Virus record (IMG/VR): IMGVR_UViG_3300025131_005133
Coordinates: 1 to 52,392 of that record
DNA length: 52,392 nucleotides
DNA from: a virus
Direction: 5' to 3' (one strand)
Shown: in pieces, positions 7,929 through 16,378 of the stretch
Position numbering within the stretch: the first letter of the stretch is position 1
How the letters are laid out: each line of letters starts with the position of its first letter
Translations under genes and position numbers: made by a program
Notes under the pieces: model-generated
The model's database searches: none
What the model was told of the DNA's origin: nothing
Seen by the model: the letters and a program-made list of their open reading frames with translations, nothing else

Positions 7929-7958
7929 TTGTTTTGTATTACAATTTAGTAGTATATT
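7929..7958 (+). promoter_or_regulatory. Promoter (TTGTTT-18-TATATT) for the clamp gene
   Basis: TTGTTT at 7929-7934 and TATATT at 7953-7958, spacer 18 bases, in the 67-base gap before the sliding clamp. The clamp ATG at 7989 has a CAGGAG site upstream, so this mRNA has a normal leader of about 25 bases. Confidence 0.65.
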
Positions 7959-7988
7959 ATAACAATATTAAATACAGGAGAAGTAGGA

Positions 7989-8714
7989 ATGCAAAAAAGT
8001 AAGTTAGACAAGTTCATCCAAAAATACAACTTGGGTGGTAATGTAAATAGTGTTAAGTGGAAATCAGATGGAGATTCACTTTCAACATCATTTGTGACAC
8101 CAGACAAATCATTATTGGGTGAAGTAAGAGTAGATAAGTTCACATTTGAAGATGCTGAACTTGGTGTATATCAAACAGACCAACTAAAGAGTTTGATTGG
8201 TGTATTGGGTGATGATGTATCATTGACTTTATCAAGGTTCGGTGATAAAGCTGTATCATTAAAAGTAAAGAATGGTTCAGTATCAATTGATTATGTGTTA
8301 AGTGATTTATCAGTTATCGCAGACCCACCAGCACTTAAAAGATTACCTAATTTTGGAACACAGATTAAACTTGATACTAAGTTTATTGACACTTTCATCA
8401 AAGGTAAAGGTGCGTTAAGTGAAGTTGATACATTCACAGTTCTCAACAATGACAGAACAGGTAGAGTTGAGGTAATAATTGGTTATTCATCAATCAATAC
8501 AAATAGGGTAAACATTCCAGTAGAAACTACGACAAATGATTTGACAGACCCAGTTTCATTCAACGCCAATCTATTTAAAGAAGTGTTAGTTGCAAACAGA
8601 GAATGTACATCAGCAGTTCTTGAAGTTTCAAACGAAGGTTTAGCTCGTGTGAATTTCAAAGTTGATGATTATGATTCAACTTATTATGTAGTAGCAGTAC
8701 AGGATGTAGATTAA
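7989..8714 (+). CDS. 45: Sliding clamp, gp45-like
   Basis: A 241-residue protein of the size of T4 gp45 (228), the ring that tethers the polymerase to DNA and in T4 also activates late transcription. Support is the position right after gp43, the length, the alternating beta-strand pattern, and a C-terminus (YYVVAVQDVD) resembling the T4 end (NYVVALEAD). It lies upstream of gp44, a different order from T4 (62-44-45 upstream of the clamp). It has its own promoter, so it may be made in larger amounts than the polymerase. Confidence 0.82.
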   Translation: MQKSKLDKFIQKYNLGGNVNSVKWKSDGDSLSTSFVTPDKSLLGEVRVDKFTFEDAELGVYQTDQLKSLIGVLGDDVSLTLSRFGDKAVSLKVKNGSVSIDYVLSDLSVIADPPALKRLPNFGTQIKLDTKFIDTFIKGKGALSEVDTFTVLNNDRTGRVEVIIGYSSINTNRVNIPVETTTNDLTDPVSFNANLFKEVLVANRECTSAVLEVSNEGLARVNFKVDDYDSTYYVVAVQDVD

Positions 8715-8715
8715 T

Positions 8716-8865
8716 ATGAAAAAAGAGAAACGAGAATGGAAATATACATTGATGTTATCTGATGGTAATGGAGTATATTTTGCTAATTCATTGTGGGGAC
8801 TATTTACTGAAATATTATTACATAGATTATTTCATTTCAAGAGAGGTGATGGATGGCGGAATTAA
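8716..8865 (+). CDS. Small hypothetical protein between clamp and clamp loader
   Basis: A 49-residue frame beginning MKKEKREWKYTLML and ending GDGWRN, lying between the clamp stop and the clamp-loader ATG, which it overlaps by 13 bases. The basic start and a mixed hydrophobic middle give no clear domain. Its stop at 8863-8865 lies just after the gp44 start, suggesting translational coupling. Function unknown. Confidence 0.5.
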   Translation: MKKEKREWKYTLMLSDGNGVYFANSLWGLFTEILLHRLFHFKRGDGWRN

Positions 8866-9767
8866 GTCATTCTCTTTGGGTAGAGAAATACAGACCATCA
8901 GACTTAAATACATACATAGGTAACGAACATCTAAAAAGTAAGGTAAGTATTTATCTTGAATCAGAAGATGTTCCCCACTTATTGTTGTATGGAGTTGCTG
9001 GAACTGGTAAAACAACATTAGCTAAAATTATTACAAGTAATATTGATTGTGATTATCTTTACATCAACGCGTCAGATGAGAACAATGTAGATAATGTCAG
9101 AACAAAGATAAAGAACTTTGCTTCTACAATAGGATTTAGAGAATTAAAAATAGTCATACTTGATGAAGCTGATTTCCTTACACCGAACGCACAAGCAGCA
9201 CTTCGTAACTTGATGGAAACATTCTCAAAACATTGTCGGTTCATATTGACTTGTAATTATGTGGAGAGAATCATAGACCCAATTCAATCAAGATGTCAAC
9301 CATATAAGATTGTTCCACCTTCAAGAAAAGAAGTGGCTATTCAATTAAAGAGTATTTTTGAAGCTGAAAATGTTACATTCAAGCTTGATGATTTAGCTTT
9401 AATCGTAAACGCCGGTTATCCAGATATTCGTAGGGTAATCAATTCGGCACAACGACAAGTTGTAGATGGTGAGTTAAAGATTGATGTTAGTTCAGTAATT
9501 CAAAATAATTACAAAGTTCAATTATTAGAAATGTTGAGTGATGGTTCAAAGTTTAACGACTTACGAAAGCTGATAGCAGATAATTCAGTTAGTGATTATG
9601 CCGAACTATATCGTTTATTATATGATGAGGTAGATACCTATTCAAATGGTAAAGTGGCTGAATGTATATTAGCAATCGCTGAAGGTGAATTTAACGATGT
9701 AAATGTTGTGGATAAGGAAATATGTTTTATGTCCACATTAATTAAAATAATGAGGATAATTAAATGA
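8853..9767 (+). CDS. 44: Clamp-loader ATPase, gp44-like
   Basis: A 304-residue AAA+ protein that opens the sliding clamp and loads it on primed DNA using ATP. Walker A is GVAGTGKTT at about 47-55, Walker B is VILDEADF at about 101-108, and the sensor/arginine-finger motif SRC follows IDPIQ at about 145-150. SLWVEKYRP at the N-terminus is typical of RFC and gp44 small subunits. Its partner gp62-like subunit is encoded at 10370. The stop overlaps the next ATG (ATGA). Confidence 0.95.
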   Translation: MAELSHSLWVEKYRPSDLNTYIGNEHLKSKVSIYLESEDVPHLLLYGVAGTGKTTLAKIITSNIDCDYLYINASDENNVDNVRTKIKNFASTIGFRELKIVILDEADFLTPNAQAALRNLMETFSKHCRFILTCNYVERIIDPIQSRCQPYKIVPPSRKEVAIQLKSIFEAENVTFKLDDLALIVNAGYPDIRRVINSAQRQVVDGELKIDVSSVIQNNYKVQLLEMLSDGSKFNDLRKLIADNSVSDYAELYRLLYDEVDTYSNGKVAECILAIAEGEFNDVNVVDKEICFMSTLIKIMRIIK

Positions 9768-9931
9768 AGAAATTTTTAGTAGAACATAGAGATTTAAGTA
9801 TTCCACCAATTAGAGTATTATTATATAATCCACCATATGAGGATGAAAATATTTTACACAAAACTGGTTGGAAAAGTAAAGATGTAACAATAACAGATAT
9901 AACAATGGAGATAGAAGATGACAACAATTAA
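9764..9931 (+). CDS. Small hypothetical protein
   Basis: A 55-residue frame starting in an ATGA overlap with gp44 and overlapping the next ATG at 9918 by 14 bases. It begins MKKFLVEHRD and has a Pro/Tyr-rich centre (YNPPYED) and an acidic end. Not recognised. The overlaps on both sides support it as translated. Confidence 0.55.
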   Translation: MKKFLVEHRDLSIPPIRVLLYNPPYEDENILHKTGWKSKDVTITDITMEIEDDNN

Positions 9932-10166
9932 AGGTAATTTTGGTGGACCACAAGAACCACAACAGGAAATAGATTTTTCAAAAACAAGTGAAATAAAATG
10001 TGAAGTGTGTCTAAATGATACATTTGAACAAACTTTATTATTAAGAAAACTATCAGCATTAGTTTCACCTACAAATCAAGAAACTATTGTTCCAATGGCA
10101 GTGTTCGCTTGTCAAAAATGTGGTCATGTTAATAGTGAATTTAGACAGAGTGAATTAGATATATAA
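9918..10166 (+). CDS. Conserved zinc-ribbon phage protein
   Basis: An 82-residue protein with Cys-x2-Cys at about 28-31 (CEVC) and a second at about 65-68 (CQKCGH), spaced as in a zinc ribbon. The core (LRKLSALVSPTNQET.. and VFACQKCGHVN) resembles small proteins conserved beside the replication genes of T4-like cyanophages. Role unknown; it may bind nucleic acid or replisome proteins. Confidence 0.65.
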   Translation: MTTIKGNFGGPQEPQQEIDFSKTSEIKCEVCLNDTFEQTLLLRKLSALVSPTNQETIVPMAVFACQKCGHVNSEFRQSELDI

Positions 10167-10373
10167 ATGCCGTTCTACACTTTCAGATGTCTATCTTGTA
10201 ATCAAGAACAAGAAGTATTACAGAAAATAGATGAACCAGAACCAGTATGTGAAAGATGTGTTAATGCTAGTTGTGGTGTCCATATAGTAGAAATGGAAAG
10301 AGTGTTTAAAGTTAACGCTAAACCACATTCAAAAGATGGTTCGTGGGATTTTAAAAAGGATAAACCAAAATGA
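10167..10373 (+). CDS. FmdB-like zinc-ribbon protein
   Basis: A 68-residue protein starting MPFYTFRCLSC, the typical opening of FmdB-family zinc ribbons (MP.Y.Y.C..C), with a second pair CERC and another Cys at about 37. Its ATG abuts the previous stop. The stop overlaps the gp62 start. The family is common in bacteria and T4-like phages; its function is unproven. Confidence 0.68.
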   Translation: MPFYTFRCLSCNQEQEVLQKIDEPEPVCERCVNASCGVHIVEMERVFKVNAKPHSKDGSWDFKKDKPK

Positions 10374-10789
10374 CAATTATAGATTGGATGAACCAGTTGT
10401 TGGTTCACAAGAAATCGTGGGAAGAACATTCAGAAACAGACAGAAAGAAGTTCAGTCCATTTATACTAAACAGATGGTTGTCAATGGATATAGATTTCAT
10501 AGAGATAGTGAACTACTTTCAGAAATATTCTATTGGCCAATTAAAACCAAAAGAAGTATATAAGTGGTATTGTGATGTTTTACCAAAAGGTAAACGATAT
10601 AACAAATACATCAAAGGTAAGAAATCAAAAAAATATGACGAATGGTTAACAAAACTCTTGTGTAATCATTTTGAATGTAGTAAGTTACAAGTAATAGAAT
10701 ATCTTGAACTAATAAATAAACAAGAATTAAAAGACATCTTGGAGATGTATGGGATAGATAAAAAACAAATGAAGAAGGTATGCAAATGA
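10370..10789 (+). CDS. 62: Clamp-loader small subunit, gp62-like
   Basis: A 139-residue helical, basic protein. VLPKGKRYNKYIK at about 69-81 matches the VPRGKRYGKWAK element of T4 gp62, the non-ATPase subunit that completes the gp44/62 loader. It is shorter than T4 gp62 (187). The location three small genes after gp44 supports the call. The similarity is short, so the call rests on motif and position together. Confidence 0.7.
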   Translation: MTIIDWMNQLLVHKKSWEEHSETDRKKFSPFILNRWLSMDIDFIEIVNYFQKYSIGQLKPKEVYKWYCDVLPKGKRYNKYIKGKKSKKYDEWLTKLLCNHFECSKLQVIEYLELINKQELKDILEMYGIDKKQMKKVCK

Positions 10790-11220
10790 GTAAAACAATA
10801 AAAGATTCACCAGATTATAAAGAGTATAATAAAATATTCAATGATGAAAAGACAGAACTAAATTCATTTCTGACCAATGATGATGGAGATGCAATTACAT
10901 ATATAGAAACTACATATCCAGAAACAGCCAAAGAGTTCCAACGATTACAGTTTGAACAATGGGCTTTGTTTTGTAAGAAGCAAATGGATTATGGACCAAG
11001 TAATATAGCTATGGGAACTGAATTAAAAACAGATGAAGAAAAACGATTGAGTAAGATAGGTCTTATAGTTAGGATTAACGATAAGGTACAGAGATTAATC
11101 AATCTTGTGGTGAAGAATAATAGAGAAGCACAGAACGAACCGACAATGGACGCATTCAAAGACTTATCAGTATATGGTATAATTGCACAGATAGTTGAAG
11201 CTGGTAAGTGGGGTAAATAA
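10786..11220 (+). CDS. Nmad1/DUF1599-like protein
   Basis: A 144-residue protein. The core (FCKKQMDYGPSNIAMG, then RINDKVQRLINL, then DLSVYGIIA and GKWGK) fits the DUF1599 or nucleotide modification associated domain 1 pattern, which occurs in phages with modified DNA bases. I choose ATG 10786 (ATGA overlap with gp62) over ATG 10780. Together with the Mom-like gene it suggests that this phage modifies its DNA, but the domain is also found in phages without known modification. Confidence 0.55.
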   Translation: MSKTIKDSPDYKEYNKIFNDEKTELNSFLTNDDGDAITYIETTYPETAKEFQRLQFEQWALFCKKQMDYGPSNIAMGTELKTDEEKRLSKIGLIVRINDKVQRLINLVVKNNREAQNEPTMDAFKDLSVYGIIAQIVEAGKWGK

Positions 11221-12081
11221 TTGGGTAGAATTTCATATTCACAACTTTCAATGTTTTCAGAGTGTCCAAAACGATGGAAACTGAATTACATAGACGATAA
11301 AAGAATATCAGAACCGAGTATTTATTTGTTGTTCGGAACAGCAATGCACGAGGTGATACAAAAGTATCTCAATGTTATGTATGAGTTTACAGTTAAACGA
11401 GCAAATCAACTCAATTTAGAACGAATACTACAAGAGAAGATGGTTGAGGTATTTAATAGAGATAAAGAAGCATATGGAAAAGACCCTTGTACAAAAGAAC
11501 AATTAAAAGAGTTCTTTCAAGATGGTTGTAACATATTAGATTTCTTCAAAAAAAATAGAGGTGAGTATTTCAGTAAAAAGGGATATGAACTAATTGGTTG
11601 TGAAGTTCCAGTAGAGATGGACTTACAGAAAAATTTAACTTGGGTTGGTTATCTTGATATTGTGATGAAAGACACAATTGGAAATGTAATCAAAATATAC
11701 GACATTAAAACATCTACAAAGGGTTGGAACAAGTGGATGAAAGCTGATGAGAATAAAACACAACAATTATTATTATACAAACAATTCTATTCAAAACAAT
11801 ACAATCACCCAATAGAGAAGATTGAAGTTGAATACTTCATAGTAAAGAGAAAATTATATGAGAATGTAGATTGGCCACAAAGACGAGTTCAAAAGTTTTC
11901 ACCAGCAAGTGGAACTGTATCAATGAACAAGGTAGCAAAGAAACTTTCAAAGTTCATCAACGAAGGTTTCAATGAAGATGGTAGTCATACAGATGTAGAT
12001 TTACAAGCAACACCAAGTAAAAAGTCTTGTAGATGGTGTGAGTTTAACGGAAGTGAATATTGTAATGAAGGAGTTAGATGA
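11221..12081 (+). CDS. PD-(D/E)XK nuclease, RecB/Cas4-like, with probable Fe-S cluster
   Basis: A 286-residue exonuclease-type protein. SYSQLSMFSECPKRW at the N-terminus and FGTAMHEVIQ at about 38-47 are RecB-family signatures. GYLDIVM gives the metal-binding Asp, and IYDIKTSTKGW at about 159-169 is the catalytic D-x-K. One N-terminal Cys (in SECPKRW) and three C-terminal Cys (CRWCEFNGSEYC) are arranged like the iron-staple [4Fe-4S] cluster of AddB and Cas4. The start is TTG 11221, directly after the previous stop, because the conserved N-terminal motif starts there. It is likely to process DNA ends in recombination-dependent replication. It is not part of a CRISPR system here. Confidence 0.85.
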   Translation: MGRISYSQLSMFSECPKRWKLNYIDDKRISEPSIYLLFGTAMHEVIQKYLNVMYEFTVKRANQLNLERILQEKMVEVFNRDKEAYGKDPCTKEQLKEFFQDGCNILDFFKKNRGEYFSKKGYELIGCEVPVEMDLQKNLTWVGYLDIVMKDTIGNVIKIYDIKTSTKGWNKWMKADENKTQQLLLYKQFYSKQYNHPIEKIEVEYFIVKRKLYENVDWPQRRVQKFSPASGTVSMNKVAKKLSKFINEGFNEDGSHTDVDLQATPSKKSCRWCEFNGSEYCNEGVR

Positions 12082-12437
12082 AAATGAAATATTTCTCGTT
12101 AAGAATGAAATTGGATACAATAATAATAAATGAAGGTTTTGAAAAAAAAGTCTTGGAAAATATAAGATATTGTCGTAAATTAGTGGGTAAGCAATTTAGA
12201 GTAATATTCTGGAACGAAAGCTTAACAGATAAGCAATGTGAAGAGTTTGTTAAAAGAAATGAACATCTATTATTTGAAGTACATACAAAGATTACCAAAA
12301 GGAATGATATAGTATGGTATCTCATACAAAGTGATGGTGAAAAAAGTAGATGGAGATACAAATCAGAAGGTGATATTTTAGATGGGATAGCATCTTATAT
12401 CAAATTGGTAAAACATATGAATAAAGGATCAAAGTGA
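12078..12437 (+). CDS. Hypothetical protein
   Basis: A 119-residue basic protein in ATGA overlap with the nuclease gene and overlapping the next start by 4 bases. Alternating strands and helices, two isolated Cys, no recognised motif. Position suggests it belongs to the replication/recombination transcript. Function unknown. Confidence 0.6.
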   Translation: MKMKYFSLRMKLDTIIINEGFEKKVLENIRYCRKLVGKQFRVIFWNESLTDKQCEEFVKRNEHLLFEVHTKITKRNDIVWYLIQSDGEKSRWRYKSEGDILDGIASYIKLVKHMNKGSK

Positions 12438-12835
12438 GAATAGGATTAGTGGGAAGTCGATTATACGAGAACAAGAAAAAGATAAAAGACTTCATATTCA
12501 AACTCAAACAAGAACACGGAACAGATACAATTATCGTAAGTGGTGGCTGTAAAGATGGAGCTGATAAATATGCTAAGAAATATGCTCTTGAACTTGGATT
12601 ACAATATGAGGAGTATCCACCATTTCACGAAGTTCATAATTTGTATTGTAAATTACCAGAAAGTTGTTACGGAAAGAATTATCATGTTAAAAATTACTTT
12701 GCAAGAAACAAGTTAATAGCAAAACATAGTGATTATGTAGTAGCGTTTATTCCAGATGGTCACACATCAAGGGGAACATTATCCACAATAAAATATGCAG
12801 AAGATTTTGGTAAAAAAACAATAATAATTGATTGA
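12434..12835 (+). CDS. SLOG/DUF2493-like Rossmann protein
   Basis: A 133-residue Rossmann-like protein: IGLVGSR at the N-terminus, VSGGCKDGADKYAKKYA at about 35-51 and RNKLIAKHSDYVVAF at about 92-106, then GT..TI.YA. This matches the DUF2493 (YspA-like) branch of the SLOG superfamily, whose members bind nucleotides or nucleotide-derived signals. In phages it is common and uncharacterised. It ends shortly before a new weak promoter region. Confidence 0.68.
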   Translation: MRIGLVGSRLYENKKKIKDFIFKLKQEHGTDTIIVSGGCKDGADKYAKKYALELGLQYEEYPPFHEVHNLYCKLPESCYGKNYHVKNYFARNKLIAKHSDYVVAFIPDGHTSRGTLSTIKYAEDFGKKTIIID

Positions 12836-12862
12836 TTTCTTCACTTTGTATATACTTATTAT
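12832..12862 (+). promoter_or_regulatory. Weak promoter candidate before the GIY-YIG gene
   Basis: TTGATT at 12832-12837 and TATTAT at 12857-12862 with a 19-base spacer, in a very AT-rich 54-base gap. It does not match the 18-base family exactly. The gene downstream has AGGAG 7 bases before its ATG. Confidence 0.3.
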
Positions 12863-12889
12863 ATGTATATATGAATTAGGAGATATATT

Positions 12890-13357
12890 ATGAATATGAA
12901 TTATAAAGATGTAAAAGTATATGTGTATGGATTACTTGATGACGATGGAGAAACTGTAACATATATAGGTAAATCTACAAGTCCTAAACAAAGATTATCT
13001 GCACATTGTATAGATGGTCATTGTTCATCAAGAAAGATGATAATCATTGATATATTTTATGATACTGAATATAGGTGGATACATAAATATTTAAAAGATG
13101 GTCACCCATTGAAGAATAATGAGGTAACACCTCAGTCAGAAGATTGGAAGATTGGTGAAATTGTTGAACATAAACAATTGCGTGTGGTAAAATTTAAAGA
13201 TTTGAGAAATAACATTGTTTATAATAGTATAAAAGACGCAGCAGCTGCGACAGGTATGAGCAGATATATTGTTAGTCAATTATTATATAATAAAAATTAT
13301 AGAAAAATTCATAGTGATGAATATGAGTTTGAAATTTTAAGCACAACACGAGATTGA
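12890..13357 (+). CDS. GIY-YIG endonuclease-like protein with NUMOD1-type C-terminus
   Basis: A 155-residue protein. KVYVYGLLD...TYIGKSTSPKQRLSAH at about 9-39 matches the GIY-YIG fold with the conserved Gly-Lys-Ser/Thr and Arg. The C-terminal third (VVKFKDLRNNIVYNS, then IKDAAAATGMSRYIVSQLL) resembles the NUMOD1 DNA-binding helix-turn-helix of homing endonucleases. The catalytic Glu expected late in the domain cannot be placed with certainty. It stands between replication genes and is not inside an intron, as expected of a free-standing homing endonuclease. Confidence 0.72.
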   Translation: MNMNYKDVKVYVYGLLDDDGETVTYIGKSTSPKQRLSAHCIDGHCSSRKMIIIDIFYDTEYRWIHKYLKDGHPLKNNEVTPQSEDWKIGEIVEHKQLRVVKFKDLRNNIVYNSIKDAAAATGMSRYIVSQLLYNKNYRKIHSDEYEFEILSTTRD

Positions 13358-13371
13358 TAGGAGAAATAGTT

Positions 13372-13566
13372 ATGAAAGACACCAAACTTACTTCGGTTAA
13401 GATTTTAGAAGGGTTGTATAATAGATTTAAATTAGCAACCGTAAACACCAAAATGACATTACAAAAACTGACAAATAGGTCAATGGATATGTATCTTAAC
13501 GATGAAGATTTTAGAGAACAGATAGAAACAAATCAACACTTGATTGAGAGTGGAAGCAACTTTTAG
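13372..13566 (+). CDS. Ribbon-helix-helix-type small DNA-binding protein
   Basis: A 64-residue protein. A short strand (LTSVKIL) followed by two helices (EGLYNRFKLATVNTKM and TLQKLTNRSMDMYL) fits the Arc/MetJ ribbon-helix-helix fold, a typical phage repressor type. The start is ATG 13372, 8 bases after AGGAG, rather than ATG 13354. Its position just before the glycan island makes it a candidate regulator of that island, but that is only inference. Confidence 0.6.
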   Translation: MKDTKLTSVKILEGLYNRFKLATVNTKMTLQKLTNRSMDMYLNDEDFREQIETNQHLIESGSNF

Positions 13567-13584
13567 AATAAGGAAAACGGTTAT

Positions 13585-15003
13585 ATGAGTGAAATAAAAC
13601 TCCCGAAGTTACGAAAGATTGACCCAAACAAACCCAAAAATAAAAAGATATTACTATTATCAGATGATTTAAGAATGCATTCTGGTATAGCAACTCAATC
13701 TAAAGAGTTTGTTTTGGGAACGATTCATAAGTACGATTGGGTTCAAATTGGTGGAGCAGTAAATCATCCAGAAAATGGTAAGATTGTAGATATGTCAGAA
13801 TCCTTGAGGACTGAACTTGGAATAGAAAATGGATATCTCAAACTATACCCAATATCTGGTTATGGAAATCCAGATTTACTAAGACAGATTATAGAATTAG
13901 AAAAACCAGATGCCATTATACATTTCACAGACCCACGATTTTGGATTTGGTTATATCAAATGGAACACGAAATTAGACAAAATATTCCAATTCTATATTA
14001 TAACATTTGGGATGATTTACCAGACCCATTGTATAATACAAATTTCTATCGTAGTTCAGATACATTGTTATCAATATCAAAACAAACATATGGTATAAAC
14101 AAACGAATACTATCAAAGTTTGGATATGAAGATTGGCAAACTGTATATGCACCTCACGGTATCACAGACAAACGAATATTTAAAGTTGATAAGGATGATT
14201 ATAATTTAAAACAATTTCAACAAAAATATGGTCTTGATAAATATAAATATAGGATTCTATACTTGAATAGAAATATCAGACGAAAGAATCCAGGTGATGT
14301 AGCTATGGCATACAAACACTTTATGGATGGACTTACAGAAGAACAAAGAAAAGAATGTGTATTTGTTTGGCACTCATCACCTTCTGATGAAAATGGAACT
14401 GACATGAGAGCAGTTTGTCAAACACTTTTACCAGATTATCCTGTTATATTTACTTACGATAATGGTGGTACTATGAATGATGAACAGATGAATTTCCTTT
14501 ATAATTCAGTTGATGTCTATATCAATCTAGCGTCAAACGAAGGATTTGGTTTGGGTTCACTTGAAGCTCTCACAGCAGGAACACCAATCATAGTAAATGT
14601 AACTGGTGGAATGCAAGACCAATGTGGATTTAAAAAAGATGGTAAGTATCTAACAGCAGATGACTATGTTGAGTTAGGTTCTAATCACAGAGGAACTCAT
14701 AAAGAACATGGTGAGTGGGTTAAACCAGTATTTCCGTCTAACATATCATTGTGTGGTTCACCACTCACACCATATATCTTTGATGACAGATGTCAATACG
14801 AAGATGCAGGAGAAGCTTTGAAATACTGGTATGACAAGGGACCTGAAGAAAGAGAACGATGTGGTGAAACAGGCCGTCAATGGGTGTTAGGTGATACAGC
14901 TCGTATGACCGGAAAACATCTATCAGAAACATTCATTGATACAATAGAAACTACATTTGAAAAGTGGAAACCAAAAGAACGATACACATTGGAGACTGTT
15001 TAG
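13585..15003 (+). CDS. GT-B glycosyltransferase, family 4-like
   Basis: A 472-residue glycosyltransferase that probably adds a sugar from a nucleotide-sugar donor. NEGFGLGSLEALTAGTPII at about 316-334 is the donor-binding E-x7-E motif of GT4/GT1 enzymes, and YLNRNIRRKNP at about 222-232 starts the second Rossmann half. The N-terminus carries KLPKLRK, a motif repeated at the C-terminus of the next gene. It is the first gene of the glycan island and has an AAGGAA site. Donor and acceptor unknown. Confidence 0.85.
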   Translation: MSEIKLPKLRKIDPNKPKNKKILLLSDDLRMHSGIATQSKEFVLGTIHKYDWVQIGGAVNHPENGKIVDMSESLRTELGIENGYLKLYPISGYGNPDLLRQIIELEKPDAIIHFTDPRFWIWLYQMEHEIRQNIPILYYNIWDDLPDPLYNTNFYRSSDTLLSISKQTYGINKRILSKFGYEDWQTVYAPHGITDKRIFKVDKDDYNLKQFQQKYGLDKYKYRILYLNRNIRRKNPGDVAMAYKHFMDGLTEEQRKECVFVWHSSPSDENGTDMRAVCQTLLPDYPVIFTYDNGGTMNDEQMNFLYNSVDVYINLASNEGFGLGSLEALTAGTPIIVNVTGGMQDQCGFKKDGKYLTADDYVELGSNHRGTHKEHGEWVKPVFPSNISLCGSPLTPYIFDDRCQYEDAGEALKYWYDKGPEERERCGETGRQWVLGDTARMTGKHLSETFIDTIETTFEKWKPKERYTLETV

Positions 15004-15004
15004 T

Positions 15005-16378
15005 ATGAAAAAATTAATGTTGATATGTGCACCAGTAACATCAAGAAGTGGTTATGGAGCTCACGCGAGAGATTTAGTATGGTCATTTTTACAACACGAT
15101 AAGTATGATGTGAAAATATTTGATGTTCGTTGGGGTGATTGTCCAAGAAACGCTTTAAACAAAGATAATACAAATGACAAACAAATTTTAGATTGTATTT
15201 TACCACAACCACAATTAGACAGACAACCCGACATTTATGTAGATATTCGTATTCCAAATGAATTTGAAACACATGGTAAATTTAATATCGGTATAACAGC
15301 TGGTGTAGAAACAAATGCTGTGTCTGGAAAGTGGATTGAATGTTGTAACAAAATGGATTTAGTCATAGTTCCATCAGAACACTCAAAGGTAGGATTCGTC
15401 AATTCAGTATATGATGCCGTTCAACAAGCTCCAGATGGTTCACAACAGAAAGTCGGTGAGTTAAGACTTGAAAAACCAATGGAAGTTTTGTTTGAAGGAG
15501 CAGATGAAGAAATATATAAATCATTGGAGAAGGATGAATTAGACATAGACATATATGACTTGATAGAAAATATAGTACCTGAAAAGTTTGCATTTTTATT
15601 TGTTGGACAATGGACTAAGGGTAGTTATGGTGAAGATAGAAAAGATATAGCAAAGTTGATAAAAGTATTTTATGAAGCATTTGCTAACCAAAAGAAACAA
15701 CCGGCGCTCATATTAAAAACACACGGTGCTACATTTAGTATTTTAGACAAAGAGGATACACTACAAAAGATAAATTCAGTAAAACAGATGTTCCCTAAAG
15801 ATGTAAAATTACCAAATGTATATTTACTACATGGTGATTTTACAGACGAAGAAATGAACTCACTCTATAATCACCCAAAAATTAAATCAATGGTTTCATT
15901 AACTCATGGTGAAGGATTTGGAAGACCATTATTAGAAGCAACAATGACAGGACTTCCAGTTATGACAACTGCTTGGAGTGGTCAACTTGATTTTCTCAAT
16001 CAAGATAAGTCAATGTTGATTGGTGGTGAATTACAACAAGTTCCCAGTTCAATGGTATGGGAAAATATAATTATACCAGAAAGTAAATGGTTTGTTGTAG
16101 ATGAAAATTCAGCAAGAGGAGCATTAAAATACATCATTGACAACCGATATGAAGTTAAAAATAGAGCTAAAAGTTTGATGTACGAAAACAGAGAGAAGTT
16201 TACATTAAACAAGATGGTTGAAAAACTTGATGAGATAACGAAAAAATATACAGGTAACATGCCATCACAAGTCCAATTGAAACTTCCAAAGTTAAAGAAA
16301 GCCGGAAGTTCAGAACTACCAAAAATAAAATTACCAAAATTAAAAAAAGTAACGGAGACAACTCATGCAGATGGTTAG
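15005..16378 (+). CDS. GT-B glycosyltransferase with LPKLKK tail
   Basis: A 457-residue glycosyltransferase. SGYGAHARDL at the N-terminus is the acceptor-side loop typical of GT4. HGEGFGRPLLEATMTGLPV at about 306-324 is the donor-binding motif. The last ~35 residues are a basic tail with two copies of K-L/I-x-LPKLKK. ATG 15005 (one base after the previous stop) is preferred to ATG 14957, which would overlap the upstream gene by 47 bases. It probably works with the preceding enzyme. Confidence 0.83.
   Translation: MKKLMLICAPVTSRSGYGAHARDLVWSFLQHDKYDVKIFDVRWGDCPRNALNKDNTNDKQILDCILPQPQLDRQPDIYVDIRIPNEFETHGKFNIGITAGVETNAVSGKWIECCNKMDLVIVPSEHSKVGFVNSVYDAVQQAPDGSQQKVGELRLEKPMEVLFEGADEEIYKSLEKDELDIDIYDLIENIVPEKFAFLFVGQWTKGSYGEDRKDIAKLIKVFYEAFANQKKQPALILKTHGATFSILDKEDTLQKINSVKQMFPKDVKLPNVYLLHGDFTDEEMNSLYNHPKIKSMVSLTHGEGFGRPLLEATMTGLPVMTTAWSGQLDFLNQDKSMLIGGELQQVPSSMVWENIIIPESKWFVVDENSARGALKYIIDNRYEVKNRAKSLMYENREKFTLNKMVEKLDEITKKYTGNMPSQVQLKLPKLKKAGSSELPKIKLPKLKKVTETTHADG

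Noticed and set aside
7913-7930. T/A run after gp43 as a terminator
   Set aside because: It has an A/T palindrome but no GC stem, so it does not form a typical intrinsic terminator; the promoter at 7929 explains the gap.
10336-10563. An alternative 75-codon frame overlapping gp62
   Set aside because: It overlaps the FmdB-like and gp62-like genes out of frame and lacks any recognisable domain.
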